Shown: positions 43,704 to 53,187 of the stretch, piece by piece
How the letters are laid out: every line of letters starts with the position of its first letter
Position numbering within the stretch: position 1 is the stretch's first letter
Assembly (NCBI RefSeq): GCF_006546835.1
Contig: NZ_VICB01000003.1
Coordinates: 124,001-188,000, forward strand
Length of the DNA stretch: 64,000 bases
Source of the DNA: Actinomyces johnsonii
GTDB lineage: Bacteria; Actinomycetota; Actinomycetes; Actinomycetales; Actinomycetaceae
Direction of reading: 5' to 3'
Position numbers and translations under genes: made by a program
Notes under the pieces: model-generated
Told to the model about the DNA's origin: nothing
Databases searched by the model: none
What the model saw: only the letters and a program-made list of their open reading frames with translations

Positions 43704-44624
43704 CTATTCAGGCAGCGGAACCGTGCGAACCGCCTCGACGGCGCGTCGCACCAGGGCCTCGTCGGTGCGCTGGGGCTCATCGGGGGTCATGCCCTCGCGC
43801 GGGCAACGCATGTGGACCTCGCGCACGCCCGTGGACTCCACCAGGTCGACCAGGCCATGGGGGCGTACGGCCCCGGCCGCGACGACGGTCGGCCCGCCGC
43901 TGGCCACCAGCCCGGCGATCACGGAGGCGCCGTCGGCCGCAGTCTGCGCCGCGCCACTGGTCAGGACGTAGCGCACGCCGAGCCCCTCCAGATCCCCGTA
44001 GGCCTCGACGGTGTCGCGGCACTGGTCGAAGGCTCTGTGGAACGTGACCGGAGCGCCATTGGCCATGTCGACCAGCAGGCGCACCAGGCCGCGGTCGATC
44101 GTGCCGTCCTCGGTCAGGGCGCCGACGACGAAGCCCAGGTCCACGGCCGGCGGCAGCTGGCCGCGCCCACCGCCCGTGGCCTGGGGGCGGGTGAACTCGG
44201 CCATCTCCAGGGCCAGGGAGGCGATGCGTCGCACATCGGCGATCATGGCCCGGCCCTCATCAGCGTCGTAGACGAAGGAACCGCCACGGGGGCGGATGAT
44301 CACCCTCAGGCCGAAGGGGGCGGCGGCGTCGGCCTTATCCGCCCAGTAGGGGCCGGCCTGTGCCCGGCGCTGCTCGACCTGCTCGGCGGCGGCGAAGATG
44401 GCCGCCTCGATGGTCCCGATCGAGGGCGTGGTGCCGGCGGCCGTGAGGTTGTCGCATAGCTCGGCGCGGTCGGCCCCGGCCCGAGCGGAGATCCGCACGC
44501 CCTCGATGTCTTCCACGCAGGTCTCCAGGACGATGTGGTCCGGGTGGCGCCAGGCGGGTGCGGGAGCGGTGATCGTGTGCTGGCGCAGCGACGGTGCTGA
44601 GCTAGTGAGCCTCATTGCGTTCAT
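43704..44624 (-). CDS. cutC: CutC family protein
   Basis: 306 residues with a TIM-barrel pattern: ISARAGADRAELCDNL, VIIRPRGGSFVY, FVVGALTEDGTID, VTFHRAFDQCRD, RYVLTSGAAQTAADG and VREVHMRCPREG. Named for copper homeostasis in E. coli, though a direct copper role is doubtful. The start at 44624 has CAGACT 7 nt upstream; MRLTSS at 44615 is an alternative. It lies 47 nt after a CDF metal transporter on the same strand. Confidence 0.9.
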   Translation of the reverse strand: MNAMRLTSSAPSLRQHTITAPAPAWRHPDHIVLETCVEDIEGVRISARAGADRAELCDNLTAAGTTPSIGTIEAAIFAAAEQVEQRRAQAGPYWADKADAAAPFGLRVIIRPRGGSFVYDADEGRAMIADVRRIASLALEMAEFTRPQATGGGRGQLPPAVDLGFVVGALTEDGTIDRGLVRLLVDMANGAPVTFHRAFDQCRDTVEAYGDLEGLGVRYVLTSGAAQTAADGASVIAGLVASGGPTVVAAGAVRPHGLVDLVESTGVREVHMRCPREGMTPDEPQRTDEALVRRAVEAVRTVPLPE

Positions 44625-44671
44625 GGGGCCGAGTCTGACATGTCCTGACGTTGATGAAAACCGGGTAGATG

Positions 44672-45586
44672 TCAGATGTCCTCGAGGTCCTCGTAGGATT
44701 TGGGATCCTCGATCGGCTCCAGGTGCGCCGAGATGCGCAGGCTGGCGTCGGCGTCGACCAGCTCGTCGATGACCTGCTCGGTGAAGTCGTGCCCCTTCTT
44801 GACGCTCCAGGCCGCGGGAACCAGCACGTGCAGCTCCATGAATCGCCGGTTCCCGGCCTCGCGCACCCGCACGGCGTGAAAATCGATCATGCCCGCTTGG
44901 CGATGGCGCGCCAGGACCCGCTCGACGGTCTGGAGTACCTCGGTGGACGGGGCGATGTCCATCAGCCCGCCCACCGAGTCGCGGATGAGCGTGAAGCCGG
45001 TCCACATGATGTTGAGCCCGGCGCCCAGGGCGACGACGGCGTCGAGCACGGCCGAGTCGAAGACCGCTACCAGCGCCACCCCGACCAGGACCGCCGCGGA
45101 GGTGACGACGTCGGTGGCCAGGTGCTTGGCGTCGGCCACCAGGGTCACGGAGCGCTCGCGGCGCCCGGCCCGGTAAAGCATCCAGGCCACCGCGCCATTG
45201 AGGAGCGAGGCCACCACCGAGACCGCCAGCCCCAGCCCCAGCTGCTCGGGCATCTGCGGGTCGATGAGGCGGCCGATGGCGGAGATGATGATGAAGGCGG
45301 CCGCCACGAAGATCATGACGCCCTCGACGACGGCCGAGAAGTACTCGGCCTTGGAATGGCCGAACTGGTGATCGGCGTCGGCGGGCTTGACCGCGATCTT
45401 CAGCACGATGAGCGCTACGACCGCGGCCACCAGGTTGACCATCGACTCGGCGGCATCGGAGAGCAGGCCCACCGAGCCGGTCACCCAGGCCGCGGCACCC
45501 TTGAGCGCGATGGTGCCCAGGGCGGCGCCGATGGAGAGCCACGCGTAGGAACTGAGGTCCTTGGGGGGTGCGTATCGTGAGGACAC
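44672..45586 (-). CDS. cation diffusion facilitator (CDF) metal transporter
   Basis: 304 residues. Six membrane helices, the metal-site residues in SDAAESMVNLVAA and in HLATDVVTSAAVLVGV, the diagnostic HQFGHSKAEYFSAVVE, and a C-terminal cytoplasmic domain (DFHAVRVREAGNRRFMELHV). Exports Zn, Mn, Fe or Co in exchange for protons; the metal cannot be told. CATGAT stands 6 nt before GTG 45586, supporting this start over longer open sequence and a leaderless mRNA. Possibly cotranscribed with cutC. Confidence 0.92.
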   Translation of the reverse strand: MSSRYAPPKDLSSYAWLSIGAALGTIALKGAAAWVTGSVGLLSDAAESMVNLVAAVVALIVLKIAVKPADADHQFGHSKAEYFSAVVEGVMIFVAAAFIIISAIGRLIDPQMPEQLGLGLAVSVVASLLNGAVAWMLYRAGRRERSVTLVADAKHLATDVVTSAAVLVGVALVAVFDSAVLDAVVALGAGLNIMWTGFTLIRDSVGGLMDIAPSTEVLQTVERVLARHRQAGMIDFHAVRVREAGNRRFMELHVLVPAAWSVKKGHDFTEQVIDELVDADASLRISAHLEPIEDPKSYEDLEDI

Positions 45587-45779
45587 CCCTCGATCATGGC
45601 GCGGGCCGCTGCGCCCTGACCAGCCGAGATTTCGCATCGCCGCAATGCGCGAATAGCCGGCGCCGGAGCTCGCGGACCGCTGTGGGTTAAGGTGGCGACG
45701 GGCGCCGCCCGGACAACACCGGGACGACGCAACGCAGGAAGCAGGAACCACGACATCAGCGAAAGGCGGGAGGATCGGG

Positions 45780-46589
45780 GTGCTGGACGTCTCCTCCCTC
45801 GCGCTGCACATGCCGGCCTCCCTCACCGACACCTTCCGGATCCTCGACCTGTGCGGCGTGCTGCTCAACGGAATCCTGGGCGGGCTCATCGCGCGGCGCA
45901 AGAACTTCGATCTGGTGGGCTTCGTTGTCCTGGCCATGCTCACCGCCACGGCCGGCGGCATCCTGCGCGACGTCATGATCCAGGCGGGTCCGCCCTTCGC
46001 CCTGACTGACCCCTACTACCTCTATACCGCCTGCCTGGGTGCCACGGTCGCCTGGTTCGTGCCCCTGACCTCGCGTCCTACCCGGCGCCTGCTCGTGGTG
46101 GCCGACGCCGTCATCCTGGGCTGCTGGGCGGCGACCGGCGCATCGAAGGCCCTCACCCACGGGCTCGGTGTCATGCCAGCGCTCCTGCTGGGCTGCCTCA
46201 CGGCGATCGGGGGATCCATGATCCGCGATGTCGCCGTGGGGGAGACCCCGGCGGTCTTCGGCGGCAACAAGCTCTACGCGATCCCGGCGCTCATCGCCGC
46301 CGGCACCCAGGTCCTGGCCGTGCGGATGGGGGTGGCCGACGCGCACGCCATGCTGGTGTCCACCGCCGTCGGGGCCGGCCTGTGCGTACTCGCCTACTGG
46401 CGCTCCTGGCAGCTGCCGGTCATCTCCGATCGGGAGCGGCGTCGGGCCGGGCGGCGGACTGGACCGGGGGCGCTGGTCGGCTGGCGCCGGGCGCTCATGA
46501 TGGGGCCGCTCAAGGCCCCCGCCTGGCGCGGTCGCGGGGGACGGGCGACAGACGGCAGTACGCCGTCGGAGCAGCCCGAGCAGGGGTAG
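45780..46589 (+). CDS. TRIC/UPF0126 family membrane channel
   Basis: 269 residues with seven predicted helices and two homologous halves: ATAGGILRDVMIQAGPPFAL and TAIGGSMIRDVAVGETPAVFG carry the conserved Gly-Gly-x-x-x-R-D signature. Bacterial TRIC-like proteins are cation channels. The GTG start follows GGAGG at 6 nt. The C-terminal 55 residues are a basic tail beyond the family core. Confidence 0.88.
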   Translation: MLDVSSLALHMPASLTDTFRILDLCGVLLNGILGGLIARRKNFDLVGFVVLAMLTATAGGILRDVMIQAGPPFALTDPYYLYTACLGATVAWFVPLTSRPTRRLLVVADAVILGCWAATGASKALTHGLGVMPALLLGCLTAIGGSMIRDVAVGETPAVFGGNKLYAIPALIAAGTQVLAVRMGVADAHAMLVSTAVGAGLCVLAYWRSWQLPVISDRERRRAGRRTGPGALVGWRRALMMGPLKAPAWRGRGGRATDGSTPSEQPEQG

Positions 46590-46603
46590 GGGACGTCAGA
46601 GGC

Positions 46604-46921
46604 CTAACCGGCCTCGTTGACCGGACGCAGGCTGGCCTCGCCAGCGTCGACGGGCTGGGACTGGCCAGCGCTCTTGGCCGATGGCGTCCCGAAGAGCCGC
46701 TCCTTGACGGCGTCGGCGACCTTCTCGGTGACGGCCTCGCCCTGGGACCGTACGGCCTGCTTGACGTGGCTGGAGGCGGCGTCGACCCGGGTGCGCACGA
46801 AGGGCTGCTCGGCGACCCTCGAGGCGGCGGACTTGATGCGCTCGTACTGGGCACGCCCCGCGCGGGTCCCGAGCACGTATCCCGCGCCGAGTCCGAGGAT
46901 GAAGGGGATCTTGCCGGCCAT
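46604..46921 (-). CDS. small YtxH-like protein
   Basis: 105 residues. KIPFILGLGAGYVLGTRAG at the N-terminus is a short Gly-rich helix typical of YtxH-like proteins, then an amphipathic helical region. The ATG follows AGGAGA. Function unknown. It converges with the TRIC-like gene. Confidence 0.78.
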   Translation of the reverse strand: MAGKIPFILGLGAGYVLGTRAGRAQYERIKSAASRVAEQPFVRTRVDAASSHVKQAVRSQGEAVTEKVADAVKERLFGTPSAKSAGQSQPVDAGEASLRPVNEAG

Positions 46922-47113
46922 ATCTGTCTCCTGAGCTTGAGGGAAGCGCTGGTTGATGCCTCATCACCATACCGGCCGCGAACCGGCCCGGCCTCCGTGA
47001 GGACTCCCCATCGGCGGCCTGATCGCCCACAGCGTCACGTGCGGCGCGATGCCCGGCGCTGCGGTCGCCCCTCACCGGGCTCCGAGGGATCGCTCCTGCG
47101 GGGGCGCTGAGAA

Positions 47114-47428
47114 TCACATGGCCGCCGGCGAGGAGTCGTCAACGGTTTCAGCGGGGTTCGCACCGTTGGAGCCGTAGGCGCCCGGCTGGGAGCTGATCAG
47201 GCCATCGGGTGAGACGGTCGTGATGTAGGAGCGCCCGCCCAGGGCGACGCCGAGTGCCACTAGCAGGGCGGTCCCCATGAGGGTTGCCACCTGTAGCACG
47301 TTCAGGTCGGCCAGGATCGCGTGACGCCGGAGCGAGGCGGCGGTCGAGGAGGCCGGGGTGATCGTGCGGACGTTTGCCGGAACGGTCGAGGAGTTCTTGG
47401 AGAAGTCTTTGGAGAAGAAGGGGGACAT
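47114..47428 (-). CDS. small single-span membrane protein, unknown
   Basis: 104 residues from ATG 47428, which has AGGAGGAAAC at 5 nt, a strong ribosome site. A cytoplasmic Ser/Thr-rich N-terminus, one helix (VLQVATLMGTALLVALGVAL) and a short outer tail (ETVDDSSPAAM). No family recognised. Confidence 0.65.
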   Translation of the reverse strand: MSPFFSKDFSKNSSTVPANVRTITPASSTAASLRRHAILADLNVLQVATLMGTALLVALGVALGGRSYITTVSPDGLISSQPGAYGSNGANPAETVDDSSPAAM

Positions 47429-47747
47429 GTGTTTCCTCCTGTTGAAGCGGGGATGGGAACGGGGGCGTCCGCCCCCTGGTGGAACCAGGTAACTGCGGTG
47501 ACCTGTCGGCCTCGTAGGGCAAACCTGTGGCATCCCTGTGAAGGAATGATGGCGCTGGCTGAGCCGCGTGCTGCCGGGGATCGATGGCCGGTGAGCGGGC
47601 GACGTGAGACATGCCGCACCGCTGAGGGGCTCGCGTTCGTGCCCTACGGCGCCGGTTTGAGCTCCCGGAGCAGGAAGCGGCCCGTAAGGCACGGCCGTGA
47701 GACGTTCGGGGATCGTCAGCTGTTGTCGTCAGCTGTTGGAAGGGGCG
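47429..47747. other. intergenic stretch without a gene
   Basis: It holds a GGGGGCG-TC-CGCCCCC hairpin (47461-47476) and a perfect tandem 13-bp repeat, TCGTCAGCTGTTG at 47713-47725 and 47726-47738. The latter sits just past the stop of the phosphatase gene. Nothing else is supported. Confidence 0.5.
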
Positions 47748-49010
47748 TCAGCGGTGCGGCGAGGTCTCCAACAGCTCGCGGGGCAGGAGCCGGGCCAGCT
47801 CGTATCCGTCGGCTCCGACGACGACGGGGACGTCGGCCTCGGCCAGGGTACGTGCCTCGGGCTCGATGCCCATGGGGTGCGCGGTCAGCCCGCCGGCGAG
47901 CACCTGCTGGGTGGCGGTCAGACGGCGGATGGCGACGGCGGCGATGCGGTCGGCGTGGTGGCGGGCGGCCTCGCCGTAGATGTGCGGGTCGTGCTGGCCA
48001 TCGTCGCCGAAGAGGATCCAGGTGATCTGGGGCAGATCGATCATGAGTCGGCGCAGCTCGGTGCGCTTGTGCTCGATCCCCGAGCGGAACCAGCCGGTGT
48101 TGGTCGGGCCCCAGTCGGTCATGAGTGCGGGCCCCGAGGGGAAGCCATGGCGGGAGAGGAAGGAGCGCAGCGTCGGTACCACGTTCCATGCGCCGGTGGA
48201 CAGGTACATCATCGGGGTTCCCGGGTGCGCGGCCTGGATACGCGAGTAGAGCTCGGCCATGCCGGGGACGGGCTCCCGCGCCGAGGAGTACTTGATGAGC
48301 TGGTTCCAGGCGGCCACGAGCACCCGGGGCACGTGCGTGATCATGGCGGTGTCGTCGATGTCGGAGATAATGCCCAGGCGCGGCCCCTCAGGGATGATGA
48401 GGACCTTGGCGGCGACCGCCTCGGCCCCGGCCGCCGCGATCCTCGCCTCGTGCCAGCCCGGCTCCAGCCCGTGATCGCGCACGACGACGTCGATGTAGCC
48501 ACTGCGGTCGGCCCTGGTACGCACGCTGGCCCGGCCCACGTGAACGGTCACCGGCAGGAAGGCCGCCGGTACCTCGATGAACAGGCGCCAGCCGCGCTGG
48601 GCATCGAGCAGACTGGTCAGGGCGAAGTCGCGGGCCTGGGCGGGACTGGCCGGTAGGGAGGCAGGCAGGGAGCGGAACAGAGGGCCCTCGGCCGGGGCGT
48701 CCTGGGGGCGCATCACCATACGGGCCAGGACCCGAGCCATGGAGATCGGGGGAGAGATCTTGGGGCGGGCCGCCCGGGAAACGGGGGCGGCATCCGGGCG
48801 GCCGTCGATCTTGGGCCGGGGTGGGGCCTGCCAGCGGCGTCGCTCCGATGAGGGATCCGCAAGACTCGAAGGTGCCGACTCGGCCGGCGTGCTGGTGCCG
48901 TAGCCGTCATAGGGGATGACGCGGGGGCGCCAGCCCTGGCGCTTGAGGACGGGGATGGAATCGCGGTGGAACTGGTCCTCGACGGCGCGGGCGATGTCGG
49001 AGAGGGGCAC
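47748..49010 (-). CDS. App1-type phosphatidate phosphatase (DUF2183)
   Basis: 420 residues. The HAD-like catalytic motif DIDDTAMITHVPR (DxDxT) and LFGDDGQHDPHIYGE place it with App1/DUF2183 proteins, which dephosphorylate phosphatidic acid in yeast. The preceding region (RLFIEVPAAFLPVTVHVG) is the usual beta-rich domain. About 60 disordered Pro/Arg-rich residues follow the N-terminal helix. TAGGAT lies 6 nt before GTG 49010 (leaderless). Confidence 0.88.
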   Translation of the reverse strand: MPLSDIARAVEDQFHRDSIPVLKRQGWRPRVIPYDGYGTSTPAESAPSSLADPSSERRRWQAPPRPKIDGRPDAAPVSRAARPKISPPISMARVLARMVMRPQDAPAEGPLFRSLPASLPASPAQARDFALTSLLDAQRGWRLFIEVPAAFLPVTVHVGRASVRTRADRSGYIDVVVRDHGLEPGWHEARIAAAGAEAVAAKVLIIPEGPRLGIISDIDDTAMITHVPRVLVAAWNQLIKYSSAREPVPGMAELYSRIQAAHPGTPMMYLSTGAWNVVPTLRSFLSRHGFPSGPALMTDWGPTNTGWFRSGIEHKRTELRRLMIDLPQITWILFGDDGQHDPHIYGEAARHHADRIAAVAIRRLTATQQVLAGGLTAHPMGIEPEARTLAEADVPVVVGADGYELARLLPRELLETSPHR

Positions 49011-49127
49011 TCCCCGATCCTAGTTGACGGGCCGAATCCGGGTGTCGAAGTGGAGGAGGGCGATGAGAGTCGGCGAGGGCCGCGATCGGGAAGACGCCCT
49101 TGCCATGAGGGTGAAGATGCCCGCGGG

Positions 49128-50474
49128 CTACCGGTCCCGGCCCTCAGCGGCGCGAGACCGCCGGCCGGAGGCCCACCACAGGGCGCCCCCGCAGCCCAGC
49201 GCCCACCAGGTGTAGCTCGAGCCGACGACCTTGGCCCAGAACGGCCAGTTCTGCTCGACGTGGTTCTGCTCGGGGAACCACCACTGCATCGACAGAACGA
49301 AGACAAGGACCCCGGCGATGGAGGCCAGACCGAGCGCGGTCGAGCGCCAGCGCCAGGTCGCCACCCCCACCGACATGAGCGCAGGCAGGCACCACACCCA
49401 GTGGTGCGACCAGGAGATGGGGGAGACGAGCAGGCCCAGCACCATGACGACGCCGACCTGGAGAGTCAGGACCAGACCGGCCTCGTCGTCGGAGTCGGAG
49501 GTGACCTGCAACCGGCCCAGGCGACGGCACAGGAACCAGGCTGCGGCCACCGCCAGCAGGGAGCAGGCCGCCCAAGTCGGGTTCCAGGCCGACTCCGGCA
49601 GCCCCCGGGCGATCGCGCCCTTGAGGTTCTGGTTGCCCGAGTAGTCGGCGAAACCGGCGCGCCCCGGATCCCACATGGCCGAGGTGAAGAACTCCCAGGA
49701 CTCGGCGGGGGCGGCCAGGGCGGCCAGGGCCGTCAGCCCGACGGCGCTGCCGGCCATGGTGGCGGCCGCCCGCCACTCGCGGCGCGCCAGGAGCACCAGG
49801 ATCGCGACCGCCGGCGTCAGCTTGATCGCTGCGGCCAGGCCGCTGAGGACTCCGCGCCACCGTGAGCGGCCGGGCACGGCGAGCAGGTCGACGGCGACCA
49901 GCGCCATGAGGATGGCGTTGACCTGCGCGTACTCCATGGTCTTGGGGAAGGGCTCCAGCGCCACCACCGCGATCAGCGCGAGCCACGGCGCCAGGCCGTG
50001 TGCCGTCCGGCTCCCGGTCCCCAGGCGCCTGAGGGCCGCGTACGCCGTCACGGCGGCGCACAACGGAGTGGCCACGACCAGCAGCACGGTGGCCGATTGG
50101 TACGACATCCGGGTCAGGGGAGCGATGAGCCAGGCTGCCAGCGGTGTGTAGGTGAAGGGCCATAGGTGCTGGGGCGGGTTGGCGTACCAGGAGTAGAGGT
50201 CACCGCCGTCGAGCCACTGACGGACCGCCTCGTAGTAGACGAAGGAGTCCAGCTTGAAGACCAGCCGCCCACCATCGTCCACCAAGGAGTGGTGAGCGGG
50301 TAGCAGTAGTGCCAGCCATCCGAGGATGGAGACCGACGGGGCCGACACGACAGCGCGCGCGGCAGCGACCAGGCGTGAGGACGGGGAGGCCGGCGCGCGG
50401 TCCTCACGGTTGTCCGCGCCGGTACCGGGCGTCGCGGAAGGAGACTCGTTTTGTGGGTTCCCTGCTATGGACAT
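49128..50474 (-). CDS. GT87-like polyprenol-dependent mannosyltransferase
   Basis: 448 residues, about ten membrane helices. LDSFVYYEAVRQWLDGGDLY with an early acidic residue, PFTYTPLAAW and YAQVNAILMALVAVDLLAV are the pattern of the GT87 (DUF2029) family that adds mannose from polyprenyl-phosphate in actinobacterial glycolipids. The acceptor is unknown here. TACACT lies 7 nt before ATG 50474 (leaderless). Confidence 0.86.
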   Translation of the reverse strand: MSIAGNPQNESPSATPGTGADNREDRAPASPSSRLVAAARAVVSAPSVSILGWLALLLPAHHSLVDDGGRLVFKLDSFVYYEAVRQWLDGGDLYSWYANPPQHLWPFTYTPLAAWLIAPLTRMSYQSATVLLVVATPLCAAVTAYAALRRLGTGSRTAHGLAPWLALIAVVALEPFPKTMEYAQVNAILMALVAVDLLAVPGRSRWRGVLSGLAAAIKLTPAVAILVLLARREWRAAATMAGSAVGLTALAALAAPAESWEFFTSAMWDPGRAGFADYSGNQNLKGAIARGLPESAWNPTWAACSLLAVAAAWFLCRRLGRLQVTSDSDDEAGLVLTLQVGVVMVLGLLVSPISWSHHWVWCLPALMSVGVATWRWRSTALGLASIAGVLVFVLSMQWWFPEQNHVEQNWPFWAKVVGSSYTWWALGCGGALWWASGRRSRAAEGRDR

Positions 50475-50537
50475 CGTGCTGAGTGTAGAAGAGGCACATA
50501 GCCCACCGGGAATCGAAGATGGATCGGCTGAATGTCA

Positions 50538-51812
50538 CTAGGAGGTCAGGCCGCGGTTGGTCCGTGCGCGCTTGAGGGCGGGAAGGCCCGCGATCCCGGC
50601 CACGACGGCGGTCCAGGCGAAGCCCGCCACCGCGAGGTACACGGCGCGCGAGCCCCCGGCGTCCGCGGCCTGCCCCGCCAGCAGGGACCCGACCGAGACC
50701 CCGACGTTGAGCGCGGTGCTCACCCATGCCAGGCCCTCGGTGAGCTGGGAGGGGGCGACTGTCACCTGGATGATGTTGTTGCCGCTGGTCAAGGTTGGGG
50801 CGATGGCCAGCCCCGTCATAAGGGCCAGCGCCGACAGCACCACGAGATTCGGCGCCAGGGAGAAGGTCGAGGCGCCCATGGCCAGTCCCACCAGCCCGAC
50901 CATGAACTGCTTCCACAGCGGCCACCCCCACGCGCGCGAGCCGTAGAGGAGGGCCGCGATGAAGGACCCCACGCCCCAGACCGCCAGCACCAGGCCGGAG
51001 GCCGACTTGTGCCCGACCTCGGTGGCGAAAGCGACCGCGGCGACGTCGTTGGCCCCAAACATGGCCCCCGAGATCAGGAAGACGACGACGACGGCCCCGA
51101 CGGCGCCGTAGCGCAGGACCGGTCGGAGCCCCGCGGAGTCGTGAGCCGCGCCCTCGGCTGCGCCCCCAGTGCCCTCGGCTTCCTCACCGGCGCGCTGCGG
51201 CCAGCGGGGGTGGGGTGCGGGCTCGGTGGCGCGTTGGCTGAGGAACCACAGCCCGCCGAACAGCTGCATCACCAGGCAGGCGATCCAGCCCGAGGTCACC
51301 GGGATGATCGACGTCGTGCACAGGGCGGTGGCCAGTACCGGACCGAGGATGAAGGCCACCTCGTCCAGCGCCGCCTCCAGGGAGAAGGCCGTGTGGATGT
51401 CCTCGGGACGATTGAGCAGCGCCGTCCAGCGTGCTCGCACCAGCGAGCCCATGGAGCCGGCCAGCCCGCCCGCCAGGGCGGCCAGTACGGCCAGGATCCC
51501 CAGGTGGGCGTGGGCGTGGGCCCCGGCCGCCAGCGCGATCAGGCTCGTCGCCGACACGATGGTCGCGGGCAGCATGACTCGTGACTGGCCGTATCGGTCG
51601 ACGCACCTGGCCAGGATCGGCGCGCCGATGGCCAGCGCCACGAAGTTCGCGGCGCTGACCAGTCCTGCAGCCGTGTAGGAGCCGTAGAGTCCCTCGACGG
51701 CCAGGATTGTGGAGATCCCCACCATCGACATGGGGAACCGGGCGATGAGGCCCGCGGTCGAGAAGGACCGGGCGCCGGGGCGCGTGAGAATCGTGTTGTA
51801 GGAGGTGGCCAT
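50538..51812 (-). CDS. MFS transporter
   Basis: 424 residues, 12 predicted helices. Motif A-like ARCVDRYGQSRVMLP follows helix 2; the central loop (about 195-225) is Glu/Gly-rich. SGNNIIQVTVAPSQLTEG in the second half is common in actinobacterial sugar or drug efflux proteins. No regulator is adjacent and the substrate cannot be told. It ends 63 nt before the mannosyltransferase gene start. Confidence 0.87.
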   Translation of the reverse strand: MATSYNTILTRPGARSFSTAGLIARFPMSMVGISTILAVEGLYGSYTAAGLVSAANFVALAIGAPILARCVDRYGQSRVMLPATIVSATSLIALAAGAHAHAHLGILAVLAALAGGLAGSMGSLVRARWTALLNRPEDIHTAFSLEAALDEVAFILGPVLATALCTTSIIPVTSGWIACLVMQLFGGLWFLSQRATEPAPHPRWPQRAGEEAEGTGGAAEGAAHDSAGLRPVLRYGAVGAVVVVFLISGAMFGANDVAAVAFATEVGHKSASGLVLAVWGVGSFIAALLYGSRAWGWPLWKQFMVGLVGLAMGASTFSLAPNLVVLSALALMTGLAIAPTLTSGNNIIQVTVAPSQLTEGLAWVSTALNVGVSVGSLLAGQAADAGGSRAVYLAVAGFAWTAVVAGIAGLPALKRARTNRGLTS

Positions 51813-51888
51813 GCGAGAAATTGCGTGCTGCTGGGAGAGTTCGGGGCGGTGCCCGAGCCAGTGGAGAACCAGCTCGAGGCGGGATCGC

Positions 51889-53187
51889 TCAGCGGCTGTG
51901 GCTGGTGGACTCCACCCCGCTGCGATTGACGGTGAAGCCCTCTCCGCTGACCTGGCTCCAGCACTGCATGCCCGAATCGGTGGAGGTGCAGGCGAAGCTG
52001 TCGTTCTTGGCGGACTCGGTGTAATCGAGGGTTTGGTCGCTGGGGGTGAAGGCCGAGCCGCAGGACTGGGTGGACTGCCCGTCGGCGGCGATTTTGACCG
52101 TCAATGGCCGTGAGGCGGGACAGGAGGTGGTCTCCTCGTGGTTCTTAATGACGCAGGTGACGTCGTTGTTCCCCAGGGTGCAAGTGATGTTGCCGCTGGG
52201 GGCGCTGAAGGCGGGCATGTCGCTCCGCGCGTTGGCGGGCGCGGGAGCCTTGAGCGTGGGCGTGGCCGAGGCGCTCGGGGTGGCCGATGCCTTGGGCGAG
52301 GCCGACGTGCTGCTCGGCGTGGCACTGGCCCGGTCCGCGTTCTGGCCGCTCAGGGTCGTGGGCAGGGGGTCCGAGCCCGTGGCCGAGTTGCTGCCGCTGC
52401 CTCCGTAGGAGTACCAGCTCACCAGGAAAATCAGGATAGTCATCACGATGATAGCCAGGATCAGCAGGACGCGGTTGGAGGTCAGGAAGGAGGACGGTGC
52501 CGAGGAGTCGTCGTCGGTGCCGACGCCGAAGACGCTGGCGCTGTCATCGGATGCGGAAGTGGCCTGCGTTGCCGCGGGACTGGCCGTGCTTCGAGGCTGG
52601 GAGACGTTGGCGGACTGCTGGAAGGTCTGTTGAAGAGCGGGCTGGGCCGGGCGTGCCGGTGACTGCGAGGGGATCGCCTGCGTGGGCTGGAACGTCGGGT
52701 TGGCCACGGCCGGGTCGCCCGTGGACAGGAAACTGTCGACCTGGGTGTTGGCACCGGCTGTGCTGAAGGCGCTGGATGCACTCGCGGCGCTTCTGGAACT
52801 GGTTGCGGAGGCCGCTGAGGCCGCGGAGCCTTCAGAAGCTGCACTGCCGGGCTGGAGCGAACGGGGCAGAGTCACCTGAGTCGGGGCCTCAGAGGACCTG
52901 GCCGACGGCGAACCGGGCCGGGAGCCGGGAGGCGAGACGACCGCCAGCTGCGGTGAGGCCTGTGGGGACTGAGCCGACTGGGGCCTACTGCTGCGAGAGG
53001 CCAGGGCGGCGTCGACCGCGGGGTCACCCAGAGTGCCCAGCCATTCCAGGAGGGCGGGGTAGGTCCGCGGATTGGCGGCGATGTAGGGGCGTAGACCGGG
53101 GTAGTTCTGCGCCAGCTGGTGGAGAGTCTCCAGCTCCGCGTTGGGATCCTGCGCGCGCGCGACAAGCTCGTCCTTGGCCTGAGACAT
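51889..53187 (-). CDS. membrane-anchored protein with LRV-like N-terminal domain
   Basis: 432 residues from ATG 53187 (GAAGGA upstream). The N-terminal 65 residues (LVARAQDPNAELETLHQLAQ, AANPRTYPALLEWLG) form a helical variant-leucine-rich domain. A long Ser/Ala/Gln-rich linker follows, then one helix (about 237-258; LLILAIIVMTILIFLVSWYS), then an outer domain with paired Cys (FSAPSGNITCTLGNNDVTCV; CPASRPL; SCGSAF; FACTSTDSGMQCW) resembling DUF6636-type domains. Function unknown; it sits head-to-head with the PP2C/FHA operon. Confidence 0.75.
   Translation of the reverse strand: MSQAKDELVARAQDPNAELETLHQLAQNYPGLRPYIAANPRTYPALLEWLGTLGDPAVDAALASRSSRPQSAQSPQASPQLAVVSPPGSRPGSPSARSSEAPTQVTLPRSLQPGSAASEGSAASAASATSSRSAASASSAFSTAGANTQVDSFLSTGDPAVANPTFQPTQAIPSQSPARPAQPALQQTFQQSANVSQPRSTASPAATQATSASDDSASVFGVGTDDDSSAPSSFLTSNRVLLILAIIVMTILIFLVSWYSYGGSGSNSATGSDPLPTTLSGQNADRASATPSSTSASPKASATPSASATPTLKAPAPANARSDMPAFSAPSGNITCTLGNNDVTCVIKNHEETTSCPASRPLTVKIAADGQSTQSCGSAFTPSDQTLDYTESAKNDSFACTSTDSGMQCWSQVSGEGFTVNRSGVESTSHSR

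Noticed and set aside
44625-45542. Extended N-terminus of the cutC frame across the CDF transporter gene
   Set aside because: The extension is Arg/Gly-rich noise opposite real coding frame; CutC starts fit at 44624.
47516-47525. AGGGCAAACC, like the start of a GEMM-I c-di-GMP riboswitch
   Set aside because: The rest of the GEMM core (such as CGCAAAGCC and a tetraloop receptor) is missing and no suitable gene follows.
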